Source: Chrysolina oricalcia (Eukaryota > Arthropoda > Insecta > Coleoptera > Chrysomelidae). Taken from it: 64,000 nucleotides of DNA. Every line of letters starts with the position of its first letter. The stretch's first letter is position 1. A program made the position numbers and the translations under genes. Shown piece by piece: positions 10,625 through 22,692 of the stretch. Where the stretch lies: assembly GCA_944452925.2 (NCBI GenBank), contig OX101817.2:67006360-67070359 (forward strand), written 5' to 3'. The notes beneath the pieces are model-generated. The model was not told the origin of the DNA, made no database searches, and saw nothing but the letters and a program-made list of their open reading frames with translations.

Positions 10625-10671
<47 letters not shown>
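10625..10671. repeat. (TA)n microsatellite
   Basis: About 23 TA units on the right side of the hammerhead unit. Immediately downstream, GGTAGTCTTTGCTGACTAGT recurs near 49485 after another (TA)n tract. Confidence 0.9.
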
Positions 10672-10672
<1 letters not shown>

Positions 10673-10810
10673 AGAGAGGTAGTCTTTGCTGACTAGTTAA
10701 GATCAAGCTAGGGAACTTGTTGGGTGAGCAGCATGCAGGAAGTATACTCTTATAACACTTTATTCCAATATTTCGACAAGTATTATTGTCATCATCAGGG
10801 AAACGTGTAG
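10672..10810 (-). mobile_element. Penelope-type terminal fragment
   Basis: The minus-strand order stem I, CTGATGA, stem II, GAAA, GGAATAAA, AAGAGTATAC parallels the better preserved units at 33295, 35263 and 50025, so this is a related but distinct terminal repeat. The phrase GACTAGTTAAGA near its edge recurs next to the Penelope fragment at 49490. Confidence 0.5.
10762..10803 (-). ncRNA. Hammerhead-like ribozyme motif (CTGATGA core)
   Basis: Minus strand: stem I TTCC/GGAA, core CTGATGA (10798-10792), one extra T, stem II GACA/TGTC with an 8-nt loop, GAAA, then TAT and T before GGAAT. Stem III would be the self-complementary ATAT. The core matches CUGANGA...GAAA fully. The extra base between core and stem II is also seen in the 33295 family. 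Confidence 0.65.
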
Positions 10811-11129
10811 ATGAGATTGGTTGCAATAGATGATATAAAAAGACGTGTACAGTAATTGAACATATTAAAAAACAAGTTGTGAGATAATCTTAAAGGTAAT
10901 CATCACACATTATTACCAACTCAGTTGTGTATAAAATCTAATTCTATCGAAATTTATTAAAATGGATATCATACCGATGTCACACCAGTGTGACATCGGT
11001 CTCTTTCTACATCATTTACTCTAGTGGATTCGTTTTTCATGTTTTTTTCGCAAAGCGTACATACAACTCAAATGAAATCTGACAAGACGTAGAGCTTATT
11101 TCCGAGTGAAAAATGCTCGGGGATTACTC

Positions 11130-11320
11130 ATATCTTGATAATATTCAATACACTATATCTCTCATCATTTCAAATTCGAGTAACAACATCCAAGATTGCT
11201 GTCTCTGTGTCTCTTGACCTGCGAAAACCATATTGACTCTGACACAGTAAACTATTTCTCTAGAAAATCAAGAAGCCTGACATTCCTAATTTTTTCTAAA
11301 ATTTTGAATTATATAATAAT
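11130..11320 (-). pseudogene. LINE RT fragment
   Basis: Minus-strand translation around 11165-11290 contains a block resembling the RT fingers motif QYGFRRSRDTETAILDVV with one disrupted frame, followed by a FLEK-type segment. Short remnant only. Confidence 0.5.
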
Positions 11321-11488
11321 GCATTTATGCCCTTCCAAATCTTTTTTGGGTTAGCATTGAAAAATATGGTTTCATAGAATTTGTGTTTGCGTACCATCAG
11401 CAGTACCTTTCATTACTATTCCTCGTCTCAAGGAAAGTGCTGCCCATAATCACAAACTGAAATTTTCAAATTCTGTCCGAAAAAAATA

Positions 11489-11638
11489 GCCATTCGTCTC
11501 GTCGGTGATGCTGCGCCCACAAGCTCCCTCACTTCTCTGGAACACCGCAGAAAGGTTGGCGATCTGTCTGTTTGTATGTCGATAATCATTGATAACTTAG
11601 TAAATCACATACGAAAAGAGATTCAGAAAACGGAGTAG
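11489..11638 (+). pseudogene. LINE ORF2 C-terminal fragment
   Basis: An open stretch ending at TAG 11636-11638 reads AIRLVGDAAPTSSLTSLEHR followed by RKVGDL. This matches the C-terminal SLEHRR block found after the RT domain in several arthropod LINE clades. The orientation is opposite to the RT fragment at 11130-11320, so it is a separate insertion or an inverted piece. Confidence 0.6.
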
Positions 11639-11945
11639 TTGAATAAAATTTACCAGTTCCCATTGAAAAAAACAGGTCAACCGGAAGTGATTACCAATGA
11701 CTGTATTAAGAATAACGGATTGTTGACCTCAGTTCTCAGCGTTGAATATTGTTACAGTCAACCAAATATAAACTGATGTGAATGGTAATGGGAAACTGAA
11801 TTCAAGCCAGTTTCCACTTCATCCTAATGGTTTTCCAATAATTCTCTGGGGCCAGGGGTATTATCCGAGTCTTTTGTCGTCTGGTTTCTGCATTTCACTT
11901 CATCCATCAGAAAAGTAACGAAATTGCAACATGAGAGTGTGTATA

Positions 11946-12542
11946 CAGTGCGACGCTAAATTATTGAACAAATTCATTATTTCTGAATATAAAGATATTT
12001 CGGAAAAATCCTCGGACAGGTCGATTTACTTTTCCCATTTTTGAACCTCACTGATATCTGATATTTTTAAATGGGACACCCAGTATATTTGTCCATATTT
12101 GGCTAGGGATCGTCATTACAAATCCAGTGATACCAAGTTTGATGGGATTATGTCAAACGGCTGCGGAGATGTGGCCAAAAAACTTCTCCATATACCCAAT
12201 GAGACAGAGACTTTTAACCTTCTGAATCGTGTGGAGTCTCGCAGTCATACTCATTAGACATACCAGGAAGTTTTTCGGCCATATCTCCGTAGCCGTTTCA
12301 CATAATCCCATCAAACTTGGTATCAATGACGATCCCTAACGAAATATGGAAAAATATACTAGTAGTCCAATTTAAAAATATCACCAAAGTCATTTTCACT
12401 CAATTGCGGATAACCGTATATATTTTGGGTGGGGTTCAAATATTGGCCCATCGGAAAAGAAAATCGACCTGTCCGAGGATTTTTCCGAAATATCTTTATA
12501 TTCAGAAATAATGAATTTGTTCCATAATTTAGCGTCGCACTG
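11946..12542. mobile_element. Foldback MITE with TA duplication
   Basis: A 597-bp element starting CAGTGCGACGCTAAATTATT and ending with the complement (AATTTAGCGTCGCACTG), flanked by TA on both sides (11944-11945, 12543-12544). Nearly the whole length is self-complementary: 12105-12195 pairs with 12255-12345, leaving a short central loop near 12200-12245. No transposase is encoded. Ends and TA duplication fit Tc1/mariner. Confidence 0.88.
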
Positions 12543-12544
12543 TA

Positions 12545-14123
12545 TATGTAACTCACGGAGCTATATGCGTTTCGTACCTTGGAAATATATAGAGATAGCG
12601 AAAGATGTAAAAAATAAAAAAGCAGCTGGCATTTATATTTCAATAAAAATTAAAAAAATTGCCCAGGAATTGCTCTAAACACTTTAGTCAAACTTATAAA
12701 TTTATCGTTTCGTAAAGATATTCCCGTCTTTTTCAAAAATGACAATGTATCAGCGTTTCTTATATTTTATCATCGTGAGTAAAAAGTATACAAGTTACAT
12801 GAAAGGGGAATTTTGAAACTCTTCAAACGTTGATAATCATGCTTGAAAAAAATTAATGGGATCATTATGAAGTTCGCTTGTTATTCTTTTTCGAACTCGC
12901 CTCCAACTTTGTGGTGCAATCTTCTAGTTGTATACCAACTTGAATCGACACTGTTTTTATAAAAAAACAAGATGTATACAACTATAATTTGACAGCGGAA
13001 AAATTAAATTGGAAGATTATGAAAGTGCCTCAACATACAAATAAAATTCAAATTTTGGATTTTGAAAGGATTGTACTGGGTCGATAAAGTATACCGGGTG
13101 ACAACGCAATCAGTAGCACCCCTATTTTGACATTTACTTTTGAAGGTACCAAATGCCACATTTCGACTTATTTAACGGAATTTTTGGATTTCTGGTTGGC
13201 TGTTATGGATTCTTGACTTTTAAATGGAACGCCCTTTATATTTTAGCAATTTTGGAATCCTGGGAAAATTCTTACGGCCGTTTGCTCCAATTTGAATTAT
13301 TAATTGGTTTAACTAATTGGGGATTACCTATTTACTAATAATTAAATCAGAATGATAACTATAGATCAAACCATGTAGTGCAAAAGATATTTTGATTTAA
13401 TTGTGGATTTAATTTTAACTAGAATTTAACCAAAATTCGTGCAAACGGCCATTAACGCATTAAAATTATTTTAGAGTTTTTTTACACCAAGTTGAGTGCA
13501 TTTTTCATCCATACGATATATCCAAACTGAAAATCTGTTGAATAGTAGGCTCAAAATGCTTCTTTGTTTTCCATTATGATATACTATAATCTTTGAAAAA
13601 GGCCAGAAAAAAAAATTTGACAATTAGAAAATTGCATCCAATCAAAACACACAAGAATACAATTCATTATTGAATATGAAATAATGATACTCACAATGAC
13701 CATTTTGTCGATTATCAACATCGACGCGCATGCGCGTTTTTCATGTCGTCCTTATAATCAGCATAAAAATTGTAAATTGCCAATTTTGAAGGTCAAAATC
13801 TCATGATTATGATTGAGACTAAAACTAAAGAAATTGCATAAATGCCCCTACTGAAATATACAGTTTCAATTTGATATTATGATTAAGACAGTGATTGGGA
13901 CTATGATAATGACAATGATGCATAAATTGGCCCTAAAACAATATTTTGACAGTTTTCAAATTTGATGGATACACATTTGCCTTTAGCGTCCACGATCATT
14001 GGTATGTCATCTGAAGCCTGATCTGAAGCCCCAGTGCTTAATGCACTTGGTCACACTTTCTTCTAAATACCCTCTAGCACCCTTCACCGATTCCAATCCA
14101 CCAATTTCATGTACGTCTAACAA
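12545..14123. other. Non-coding AT-rich region
   Basis: No gene is supported. TATACCGGGTGACAACGC at 13090 resembles a single Tc1/mariner-type end without a partner. A short GC palindrome (GACGCGCATGCGCGT) occurs near 13730. The open frame at 13153-13338 has no recognisable product. Confidence 0.35.
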
Positions 14124-14252
14124 GCCTAGTTACTTTAGCTAAAGTTCAGCAATATTTGCATTTCATTTTTTTCTTCATACGAATAGTGGAAAACAGTTCT
14201 ATATTTCAGTATGTCAATCAGAATGGATTGAGGAAAGAAACCGCAAGTTTAA
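14124..14252. repeat. Left inverted repeat bounding the 131-bp satellite
   Basis: About 125 bp (AGCCTAGTTACTTTAGC ... GATTGAGGAAAGAAACCGCA) is repeated in inverted orientation at 28609-28738 with roughly 85-90% identity by eye. These are the outer limits of the satellite region, so the array appears to be the interior of one expanded inverted-repeat element. Confidence 0.8.
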
Positions 14253-15455
14253 AATAATTTTTCCGGGTGTCCACGGCCGGTTTCACTCCAGCAATATTCC
14301 TCAACTTCCTTATTATGGACTCTGCCAACATCATAGTCTGGCAAAGTTTTCAGGATAGGGTGCGGAAAAAACCACATATTCAAAATAATTTTTCCGGGCT
14401 TCCAGGGCCGGTTTCACTCCAGCATTATTCCTCAACTTCCTTATTATGGACTCTGCAATCATCATATTCCGGGAAATATTTCAGGATAGGGTGCGGAAAA
14501 AAACCACATATTCAAAATAATTTTTCCGGGCGTCCACGGCCGGTTTCACTCCAGCAATATTCCTCAACTTACTTATTATGGACTCTGCCATCATCATAGT
14601 CTGGGAAAGTTTTCAGGATAGGGTGCGGATAAAACCACATATTCAAAATCATTTTTCCGAGCGTACAGGGCCGGTTTCACTCCAGCAATAATCCTCAACT
14701 TCCTTATTATGGACTCTGCCATCATCATATTCTAGGAAAGTTTTCAGGATAGGGTGCGGAAAAAACCACATATTTGAAATAATTTTTCCGGGCGTCCAGG
14801 GCCAGTTTCACTTCAGCAATAATCCTGAACTTCCTTATTATGGACTCTGCCATCATCATATTCTAGGAGAGTTTTCAGGATAGGGTGTGGAAAAAACTAT
14901 ATGTACAAAATAATTTTTCCGGGCGTCCAGGGCTGGTTTCACTCTGGCAATATTCCTCAACTTCCTTTATATGGACTCTGCCATCATCATAATCCAGGAA
15001 AGTTTTCAGGGTAGGATGCGGAAGAAACCGCATATTTGAAATAATTTTTCCGTGCGTCTAGGGCCAGTTTCACTCCAGCAATAATCCTCAACATCCTTAT
15101 TATGGACTCTGCCTTCATCATATTCTAGGAGAGTTTTCAGGATAGGGTGTGGAAAAAACTATATGTTCAAAATAATTTTTCCAGGCGTCCAGGGCTGGTT
15201 TCACTCAGGCAATATTCCTCAACTTCCTTAATATGGACTCTGCCATCATCATAATCCAGGAAATGTTTCAAGAAATGGTGTGGAAAAAAACCACATGTTC
15301 AAAATGATTTTTCCGGGAGTCCAGGGCCGGTTTCACTCCAGCAATATTCCTCAGTTTCCTTAATATGGACTCTGCCATCATCATAATCTAGGAAAGATTC
15401 CTGAATAGGTTGCGGAAAAAAGCCACATGGCCATAATAATTTTTTCGGGTGTTTT
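14253..15455 (+). repeat. ~131-bp satellite, forward block
   Basis: About nine diverged tandem copies of a ~131-bp unit with landmarks TTTTTCCGGGCGTCCAGGGC, GGTTTCACTCCAGCAATATT and TTATTATGGACTCTGCCATC. Copies here differ from each other far more than those in the reverse block. Orientation flips at about 15455-15470. Confidence 0.95.
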
Positions 15456-18400
15456 CACTGGCCATGGACACCTGGAAAATTTATTTTGAACATGTGGTTT
15501 TTTCCGCACCCTATCCTGAAAACTTTCCTAGAATATGATGATGACAGAGTCCATAATAAGGACGTTGTAGAATATTGCTGAAGTAAAAGCGGCCCTGGAT
15601 GGCTGGAAAAAATAATTTGAAAATGTGGTATTTTTCCGCACCCTACCCTGAAAATTTCCCTAGAATATGATGATGGCAGAGTCCATAATAAGGAAGTTGA
15701 GGAATATTGTTTGAGTGAAACCGGTCCTGGACGCCCGAAAAAATTATTTTTTATATTTCTTTTTTTCCGCACTCTATCCTGAAAACTTTCCCAGAATATG
15801 ATGATGGCAGAGTCCATAATAAGAAAGTTGAGGAATATTGCTGGAGTGAAACCGGCCCTGGACGCCTGAAAAATGATTTTTAATCTGTGGTTTCTTCCGC
15901 ACCCTATCCTGAAAATTTACCTAGAATATGATGATGGCAGAGTCCATAATAAGGAAGTTGAGGAATATTGCTGGAGTGAAACCGGCCCTGGACGCCCGGA
16001 AAAATTATTTTGAATATGTGGTTTTTTTCCGCACCCTATCCTGAAAACTTTCCCGGAATATGATGATGGTAGAGTCCATAATAAGAAAGTTGAGGAATAT
16101 TGCTGGAGTGAAACCGGCCCTGGACGCCAGAAAAATTATTTTGAATCTGTGGTTTCTTCCGCACCCTATCCTGAAAATTTACCTAGAATATGATGATGGC
16201 AGAGTCCATAATAAGAAAGTTGAGGAATATTGCTGGAGTGAAACCGGCCCTGGACGCCCGGAAAAATTATTTTGAATATGTATTTTTTTCCGCACCCTAT
16301 CTTGAAAACTTTCCCAGAATAAGATGATGGCAGAGTCCATAATAAGGAAGTTGAGGAATATTGCTGGAGTGAAACCGGCTCTGGGCGCCCGGAAAAATTA
16401 TTTTGAATATGTGGTTTTTTTCCGCACCCTATCCTGAAAACTTTCCCAGAATATGATGATGGTAGAGTCCATAATAAGGAAGTTGAGGAATATTGCTGGA
16501 GTGAAACTGGCCCTGGACGCCCGGAAAAATTATTTTGAATATGTGTTTCTTTTTCGCACCCTATCCTGAATACTTTCCCAGAATATGATGATGGCAGAGT
16601 CCATAATAAGGAAGTTGAGGAATATTGCTGGTGTGAAACCGGCCCTGGACGCCTGAAAAATTATTTTGAATCTGTGGTTTCTTCCGCACCCTATCCTGAA
16701 AATTTACCTAGAATATGATGACGGCAGAGTCCATAATGAGGAAGTTGAGGAATATTGCTGGAGTGAAACCGGCCCTGGACGCCCGGAAAAATTATTTTGA
16801 ATATGTGGTTCTTTCCGCACTCTATCTTGAAAACTTTCCCAGAATAAGATGATGGCAGAGTCCATAATAAGGAAGTTGAGGAATATTGCTGGAGTGAAAC
16901 CGGCTCTGGACGCCCGGAAAAATAATTTTGAATATGTGTTTTTTTTTCGCACCCTATCCTGAAAACTTTCCCAGAATAAGATGATGGCAGAGTCCATAAT
17001 AAGGAAGTTGAGGAATATTGCTGGAGTGAAACCGGCTCTGGACGCCCGGAAAAATTATTTTGAATATGTGGTTTTTTTTCGCACCCTATCCTGAAAACTT
17101 TCCCAGAATATGATGATGGCAGAGTCCATAATAAGGAAGTTGAGGAATATTGCTGGAGTGAAACCGGCCCTGGACGCCTGAAAAATTATTTTGAATCTGT
17201 GGTTTCTTCCGCACCCTATCCTGAAAATTTACCTAGAATATGATGATGGCAGAGTCCATAATAAGGAAGTTGAGGAATATTGCTGGAGTGAAACCGGCCC
17301 TGGACGCCCGGAAAAATTATTTTGAATATGTGGTTCTTTCCGCACCCTATCTTGAAAACTTTCCCAGAATAAGATGATGGCAGAGTCCATAATAAGGAAG
17401 TTGAGGAATATTGCTGGAGTTAAACCGGCCCTGGACGCCCGGAAAATTTATTTTGAATATGTGTTTTTTTCCGCACCCTATCTTGAAAACTTTCCCAGAA
17501 TAAGATGATGGCAGAGTCCATCATAAGGAAGTTGAGGAATATTGCTGGAGTGAAACCGGCTCTGGACGCCCGGAAAAATTATTTTGAATATGTGTTTTTT
17601 TTTCGCACCCTATCCTGAAAACTTTCCTAGAATATGATGATGGCAGAGTCCATAATAAGGAAGTTGAGGAATATTGCTGGAGTGAAACCGGCTCTGGACG
17701 CCCGGAAAAATTATTTTGAATATGTGGTTTTTTTTCGCACCCTATCCTGAAAACTTTCCCAGAATATGATGATGGCAGAGTCCATATTAAGGAAGTTGAG
17801 GAATATTGCTGGAGTGAAACCGGCCCTGGACGCCCGGAAAAATTATTTTGAATATGTATTTTTTTCCGCACCCTATCTTGAAAACTTTCCCAGAATAAGA
17901 TGATGGCAGAGTCCATAATAAGGAAGTTGAGGAATATTGCTGGAGTGAAACCGGCTCTGGACGCCCGGAAAAATTATTTTGAATATGTGGTTTTTTTTCG
18001 CACCCTATCCTGAAAACTTTCCCAGAATATGATGATGGTAGAGTCCATAATAAGGAAGTTGAGGAATATTGCTGGAGTGAAACCGGCCCTGGACGCCCGG
18101 AAAAATTATTTTGAATATGTATTTTTTTTTCGCACCCTATCTTGAAAACTTTCCCAGAATAGGATGATGGTAGAGTCCATAATAAGGAAGTTGAGGAATA
18201 TTGCTGGAGTGAAACCGGCTCTGGACGCCCGGAAAAATTATTTTGAATATGTGGTTTTTTTTCGCACCCTATCTTGAAAACTTTCCCAGAATATGATGAT
18301 GGTAGAGTCCATAATAAGGAAGTTGAGGAATATTGCTGGATTGAAACCGATCTTGAACGCCCGTAAAAATTTTTTTGAACATGTGGTATTTTTCCACACC

Positions 18401-19820
18401 TTATCCCAAAAACTTTTCCAGAATATGATGATGGCAGAGTCCATAATAAGGAAGTTGAGGAATATTGCTGGAGTGAAACCGGCCCTGGACGCCCGGAAAA
18501 TTTATTTTGAATATGTGTTTTTTTCCGCACCCTATCTTGAAAACTTTCCCAGAATAAGATGATGGCAGAGTCCATAATAAGGGAGTTGAGGAATATTGCT
18601 GGAGTGAAACCGGCTCTGGACGCCCGGAAAAATTATTTTGAATATGTGGTTTTTTTTCGCACCCTATCCTGAAAACTTTCCTAGAATATGATGATGGCAG
18701 AGTCCATAATAAGGAAGTTGAGGAATATTGCTGGAGTGAAACCGGCTCTGGACGCCCGGAAAAATTATTTTGAATATGTATTTTTTTCCGCACCCTATCT
18801 TGAAAACTTTCCCAGAATAAGATGATGGCAGAGTCCATAATAAGGAAGTTGAGGAATATTGCTGGAGTGAAACCGGCTCTGGACGCCCGGAAAAATTATT
18901 TTGAATATGTGGTTTTTTTTCGCACCCTATCCTGAAAACTTTCCTAGAATATGATGATGGCAGAGTCCATAATAAGGAAGTTGAGGAATATTGCTGGAGT
19001 GAAACCGGCTCTGGACGGCCGGAAAAATTATTTTGAATATGTGTTTTTTTTTCGCACCCCATCCTGAAAACTTTCCCAGAATATGATGATGGCAGAGTCC
19101 ATAATAAGGAAGTTGAGGAATATTGCTGGAGTGAAACCGGCCCTGGACGCCCGGAAAAATTATTTTGAATATGTATTTTTTCCGCACCCTATCCTGAAAA
19201 CTTTCCCAGAATAAGATGATGGCAGAGTCCATAATAAGGAAGTTGAGGAATATTGCTGGAGTGAAACCGGCTCTGGACGCCCGGAAAAATTATTTTGAAT
19301 ATGTGGTTTTTTTTCGCACCCTATCCTGAAAACTTTCCCAGAATATGATGATGGTAGAGTCCATAATAAGGAAGTTGAGGAATATTGCTGGAGTGAAACC
19401 GGCCCTGGACGCCCGGAAAAATTATTTTGAATATGTATTTTTTTCCGCACCCTATCTTGAAAACTTTCCCAGAATAGGATGATGGTAGAGTCCATAATAA
19501 GGAAGTTGAGGAATATTGCTGGAGTGAAACCGGCTCTGGACGCCCGGAAAAATTATTTTGAATATGTGTTTCTTTTTCGCACCCTATCCTGAATACTTTC
19601 CCAGAATATGATGATGGCAGAGTCCATAATAAGGAAGTTGAGGAATATTGCTGGTGTGAAACCGGCCCTGGACGCCTGAAAAATTATTTTGAATCTGTGG
19701 TTTCTTCCGCACCCTATCCTGAAAATTTACCTAGAATATGATGACGGCAGAGTCCATAATGAGGAAGTTGAGGAATATTGCTGGAGTGAAACCGGCCCTG
19801 GACGCCCGGAAAAATTATTT
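15456..19820 (-). repeat. ~131-bp satellite, reverse block, first part
   Basis: About 33 copies of the same unit in the opposite orientation (TGGAGTGAAACCGG, CCTGGACGCCCGGAAAAATT, TCGCACCCTATC). Unit length is near 131-132 bp, varying with a T-run (6-10 Ts). Several sub-types alternate, for example units with GAATCTGTGGTTTCTTCCGC. Because the length is close to 44 codons, long frames open by chance on both strands; their peptides are not evidence of genes. Confidence 0.96.
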
Positions 19821-22692
19821 TAATAAACTGTTATAGATCACCCAGCGGAGACCTCGACATTTTTTGTGACGTAATCACAGAAATATTGGAGTCCACATTC
19901 AAACCAAATACTCGATTGATACTAGTAGGAGATTTTAATTGTGACGCCTACAGCAAATCAAAAGATTTTATTAAATTAAACAATGTGTTGTCATGTTTCA
20001 ACCTTTTACACAAAGTTAATTGGCCCACTCGGGTTCAAAATAGCAGCCTTTCCACCATAGATAACATATTCATCAACTTCCATAACGAAGGAATTGCTGC
20101 TGTTTTAGATAATAATCTTTCTGACCACAAATATATTTTCTATGAAATTGCGGAAGCCACTCAAATCACTCAAGGTAACTCTTTTTTTCACCATACAAGA
20201 ATCTATAATGATGAATCTCACAAGATGTTCGAAACTGCGCTCAGAAATGAAATGTGGACTGAACTTTTGGAAATGAATGATATTGATTTAGCTTTTGATT
20301 TTTTTGTGCGAACATTCTTTTTTTATTTTGATACGTGTTATCCTTCACGACGGGTGTGTAGTAGACCAAATGTTAAAAAATGGGTGGACAAAGATGTCAA
20401 AATTTCTAGCAACAAGCTCAAAGATCTTTTTCTACTGAAAAATAAATACCCGGTGCTGGCTGATTTTTATAGAAAATCGAAAAAACGACACTCTTTACTT
20501 TTAGAATCCAAAAAGAAACAATATTATCAAAATACCATCCGTAACTCTGATGATCCTGGTAAAACTGCCTGGAAAGTAATATCCGAAATGAACAATAAAA
20601 ATAAAATAGGGCACAAAAATATCAGCGTGCTTCATAATGATGTAAAAGTGGACGACCCAGTAGTTGTATCAGGTCTGTTCAACGATTTTTTTAAAAGTGC
20701 CCCACTAAAACTTAAAGAAAAGATAACCCAACCAAATACTATACTGAATAATACGCAAGAAATTCTTTCATCTTCCTTATTTCTGAGACCATTCTCGCCT
20801 AACGAACTGTTAGTTTTGTTGAATAATAAAATCAAAAATAAAACCTCCGCAGGTCCAGATGAAATACCCAGTTTTGTATTGAAAAAAGTCTTGAATGTTA
20901 TAATTGATCCTTTGACATTTTTATTGAATCTCTCTTTCGAAACGGGGAAATTTCCGACAACCCTAAAAAAAGGAAAAGTTATTCCAATCTATAAAAAAAA
21001 TAGTCCAGATCACTTGGAGAATTATAGACCAATAACGATATCTAGTGGTCTATCGAAAGTGTTTGAATATGGATATTTGGATAGGCTGATGAATTTTCTC
21101 AATGAACACAATATTTTGACTAACAGCCAACATGGTTTTCGATGTGGTAAATCTACAACGAGTGCTATCTATGAATTCTATAACAATCTGATTAACTATT
21201 TAGAAAAGGGAGAGATCCCAATGGGCATTTTCTGTGATCTTAGTCGGGCTTTCGACTGTGTGGACCACGAGATTTTGATATCTAAGCTGTACAACTATGG
21301 AATTAGAGGTGTTTGTTTGGAATGGCTAGTATCGTTTCTCAAATATCGTTCTCAGTATGTGAGTCTGAAATATAGTGAAAATAATATAATGCGGAATGTT
21401 GCATCTAGCAATACTGATATCAATATAGGGGTTCCCCAAGGCTCTGTCTTGGGCCCTGTTCTATTTATATTATATACTAATGAAATTACGAATTCATTTC
21501 CTAATATTAAGATGACAATTTATGCAGATGACACTTCCTTACTTATATCTCACAAAAACCAAGTGAAACTAAAAGAAATCTGTGAAACCACTCTCTCTCA
21601 ATTGGTTGCCTGGTTCAACCAAATCTCTCTATATTTTAATGCAGACAAAACTAATCTTATAAAATTTCATACCTATCAAAGAGAACTCGTGGATATAGAT
21701 ATAATTTCAAATAATACACCTTTGTCAATAAATAACAGTTGTAAATTTTTAGGAATATTCGTAGATTCGCATCTAGATTGGAAAGAACATTGCAAGTTCT
21801 TGATTTCCAAATTTTCATCTCTTCATTATATGTTCAGGAATCTCAAACTCGTTTTGACAGAAAAACAATTGTTGAATGTGTATTATGCACAAGTGGAAAG
21901 TCGACTGAGGTATGGTATTTGCCTATGGGGTGACTCTACATTGTCGAATAATGTCTTCATTTCCCAAAAAAAAATTATTAGGTGTATTGCTGGTGTGAAA
22001 AGAGACTATTCATGTCGAGAAATTTTCAAAACATTTGATATTCTGACCTGTACAGGTCTCTACATTTTTGAAGTTTGTGTTTTTGTGTTCAAAAACAGGG
22101 ACTTGTTCTCCATTAATACCGACTTCCACGCATACAACACCCGTCGTAAGGATGATTTACATATACCACTATCTAAAGGTAAAATATGTTATAAAGCTCC
22201 AACTAGAATTGGAGCAAAGATCTTCAATAATCTACCCATCTCCATTAAAAGGTTGAAACATGAGAACAAATTCAAGAAACAGCTGAAAGAATATTTGGTT
22301 GAGAAATGTCTCTACTCTTTAAATGAATACTTTTAATTCCTCATTTTATTTATTATACATCTGTGTTCCCCATATGTACCAGTCAGTCATAAAGATAGCA
22401 TTATTTCATTTTATTTCAGAATTGATGTAGGTATATATAGATATGTTTTTGTATATATATATATATGCATATGTTATATGTGTGTTTGTGTGTATACATT
22501 TCTTCTTTACACGTGTTTAGGACGTCATATAATATTAAGTGTGTCTTGTTATATTCTTATTTTTTTTTTATGTTTATTCATTTGATTAACAACCGCATTA
22601 TCATGCGGAAGCATCCACAACCATCTGACCCTTTCTTATACAATGTATATTGTCTCAAGAAATAAAGTGATTTGATTTGATTTGATTTGATT
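19821..22692 (+). mobile_element. 5'-truncated LINE inserted in the satellite
   Basis: It interrupts a satellite unit between AAAAATTATTTT and GAATATGTGG. The body ends at an AAATAAAG followed by a short TTGAT/TGATTT repeat tail (about 22668-22692), a microsatellite 3' end characteristic of several LINE clades. The 5' end is truncated within the endonuclease domain. Because the unit continues cleanly on the other side, insertion post-dates formation of that part of the array. Confidence 0.9.
19886..22336 (+). CDS. LINE ORF2 (endonuclease C-term plus reverse transcriptase)
   Basis: An uninterrupted 816-codon frame from the first in-frame ATG; the same frame is open upstream to about 19822, where the element is truncated, so that ATG is internal. 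Residues ~15-90 are the end of an apurinic-type endonuclease (VGDFNCD, STIDNIFIN, LSDHKYIF). The RT domain follows at about 330-610 with FRCGKSTTSA, DLSRAFDCVDHE, GVPQGSVLGPVLF and the catalytic YADDT box. The C-terminal third includes a thumb (FLGIFVDSHLDWKEH) and an SRLRYGICLWG block. Intact catalytic residues and no stops indicate a recent insertion, but without ORF1 and the endonuclease N-terminus it is not autonomous. Family: CR1/Jockey group, clade uncertain. Confidence 0.9.
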   Translation: MESTFKPNTRLILVGDFNCDAYSKSKDFIKLNNVLSCFNLLHKVNWPTRVQNSSLSTIDNIFINFHNEGIAAVLDNNLSDHKYIFYEIAEATQITQGNSFFHHTRIYNDESHKMFETALRNEMWTELLEMNDIDLAFDFFVRTFFFYFDTCYPSRRVCSRPNVKKWVDKDVKISSNKLKDLFLLKNKYPVLADFYRKSKKRHSLLLESKKKQYYQNTIRNSDDPGKTAWKVISEMNNKNKIGHKNISVLHNDVKVDDPVVVSGLFNDFFKSAPLKLKEKITQPNTILNNTQEILSSSLFLRPFSPNELLVLLNNKIKNKTSAGPDEIPSFVLKKVLNVIIDPLTFLLNLSFETGKFPTTLKKGKVIPIYKKNSPDHLENYRPITISSGLSKVFEYGYLDRLMNFLNEHNILTNSQHGFRCGKSTTSAIYEFYNNLINYLEKGEIPMGIFCDLSRAFDCVDHEILISKLYNYGIRGVCLEWLVSFLKYRSQYVSLKYSENNIMRNVASSNTDINIGVPQGSVLGPVLFILYTNEITNSFPNIKMTIYADDTSLLISHKNQVKLKEICETTLSQLVAWFNQISLYFNADKTNLIKFHTYQRELVDIDIISNNTPLSINNSCKFLGIFVDSHLDWKEHCKFLISKFSSLHYMFRNLKLVLTEKQLLNVYYAQVESRLRYGICLWGDSTLSNNVFISQKKIIRCIAGVKRDYSCREIFKTFDILTCTGLYIFEVCVFVFKNRDLFSINTDFHAYNTRRKDDLHIPLSKGKICYKAPTRIGAKIFNNLPISIKRLKHENKFKKQLKEYLVEKCLYSLNEYF

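Noticed and set aside
10620..10826. Minus-strand frame ending in an IYIYIY run
   Set aside because: Frame through a (TA)n tract; no conserved sequence.
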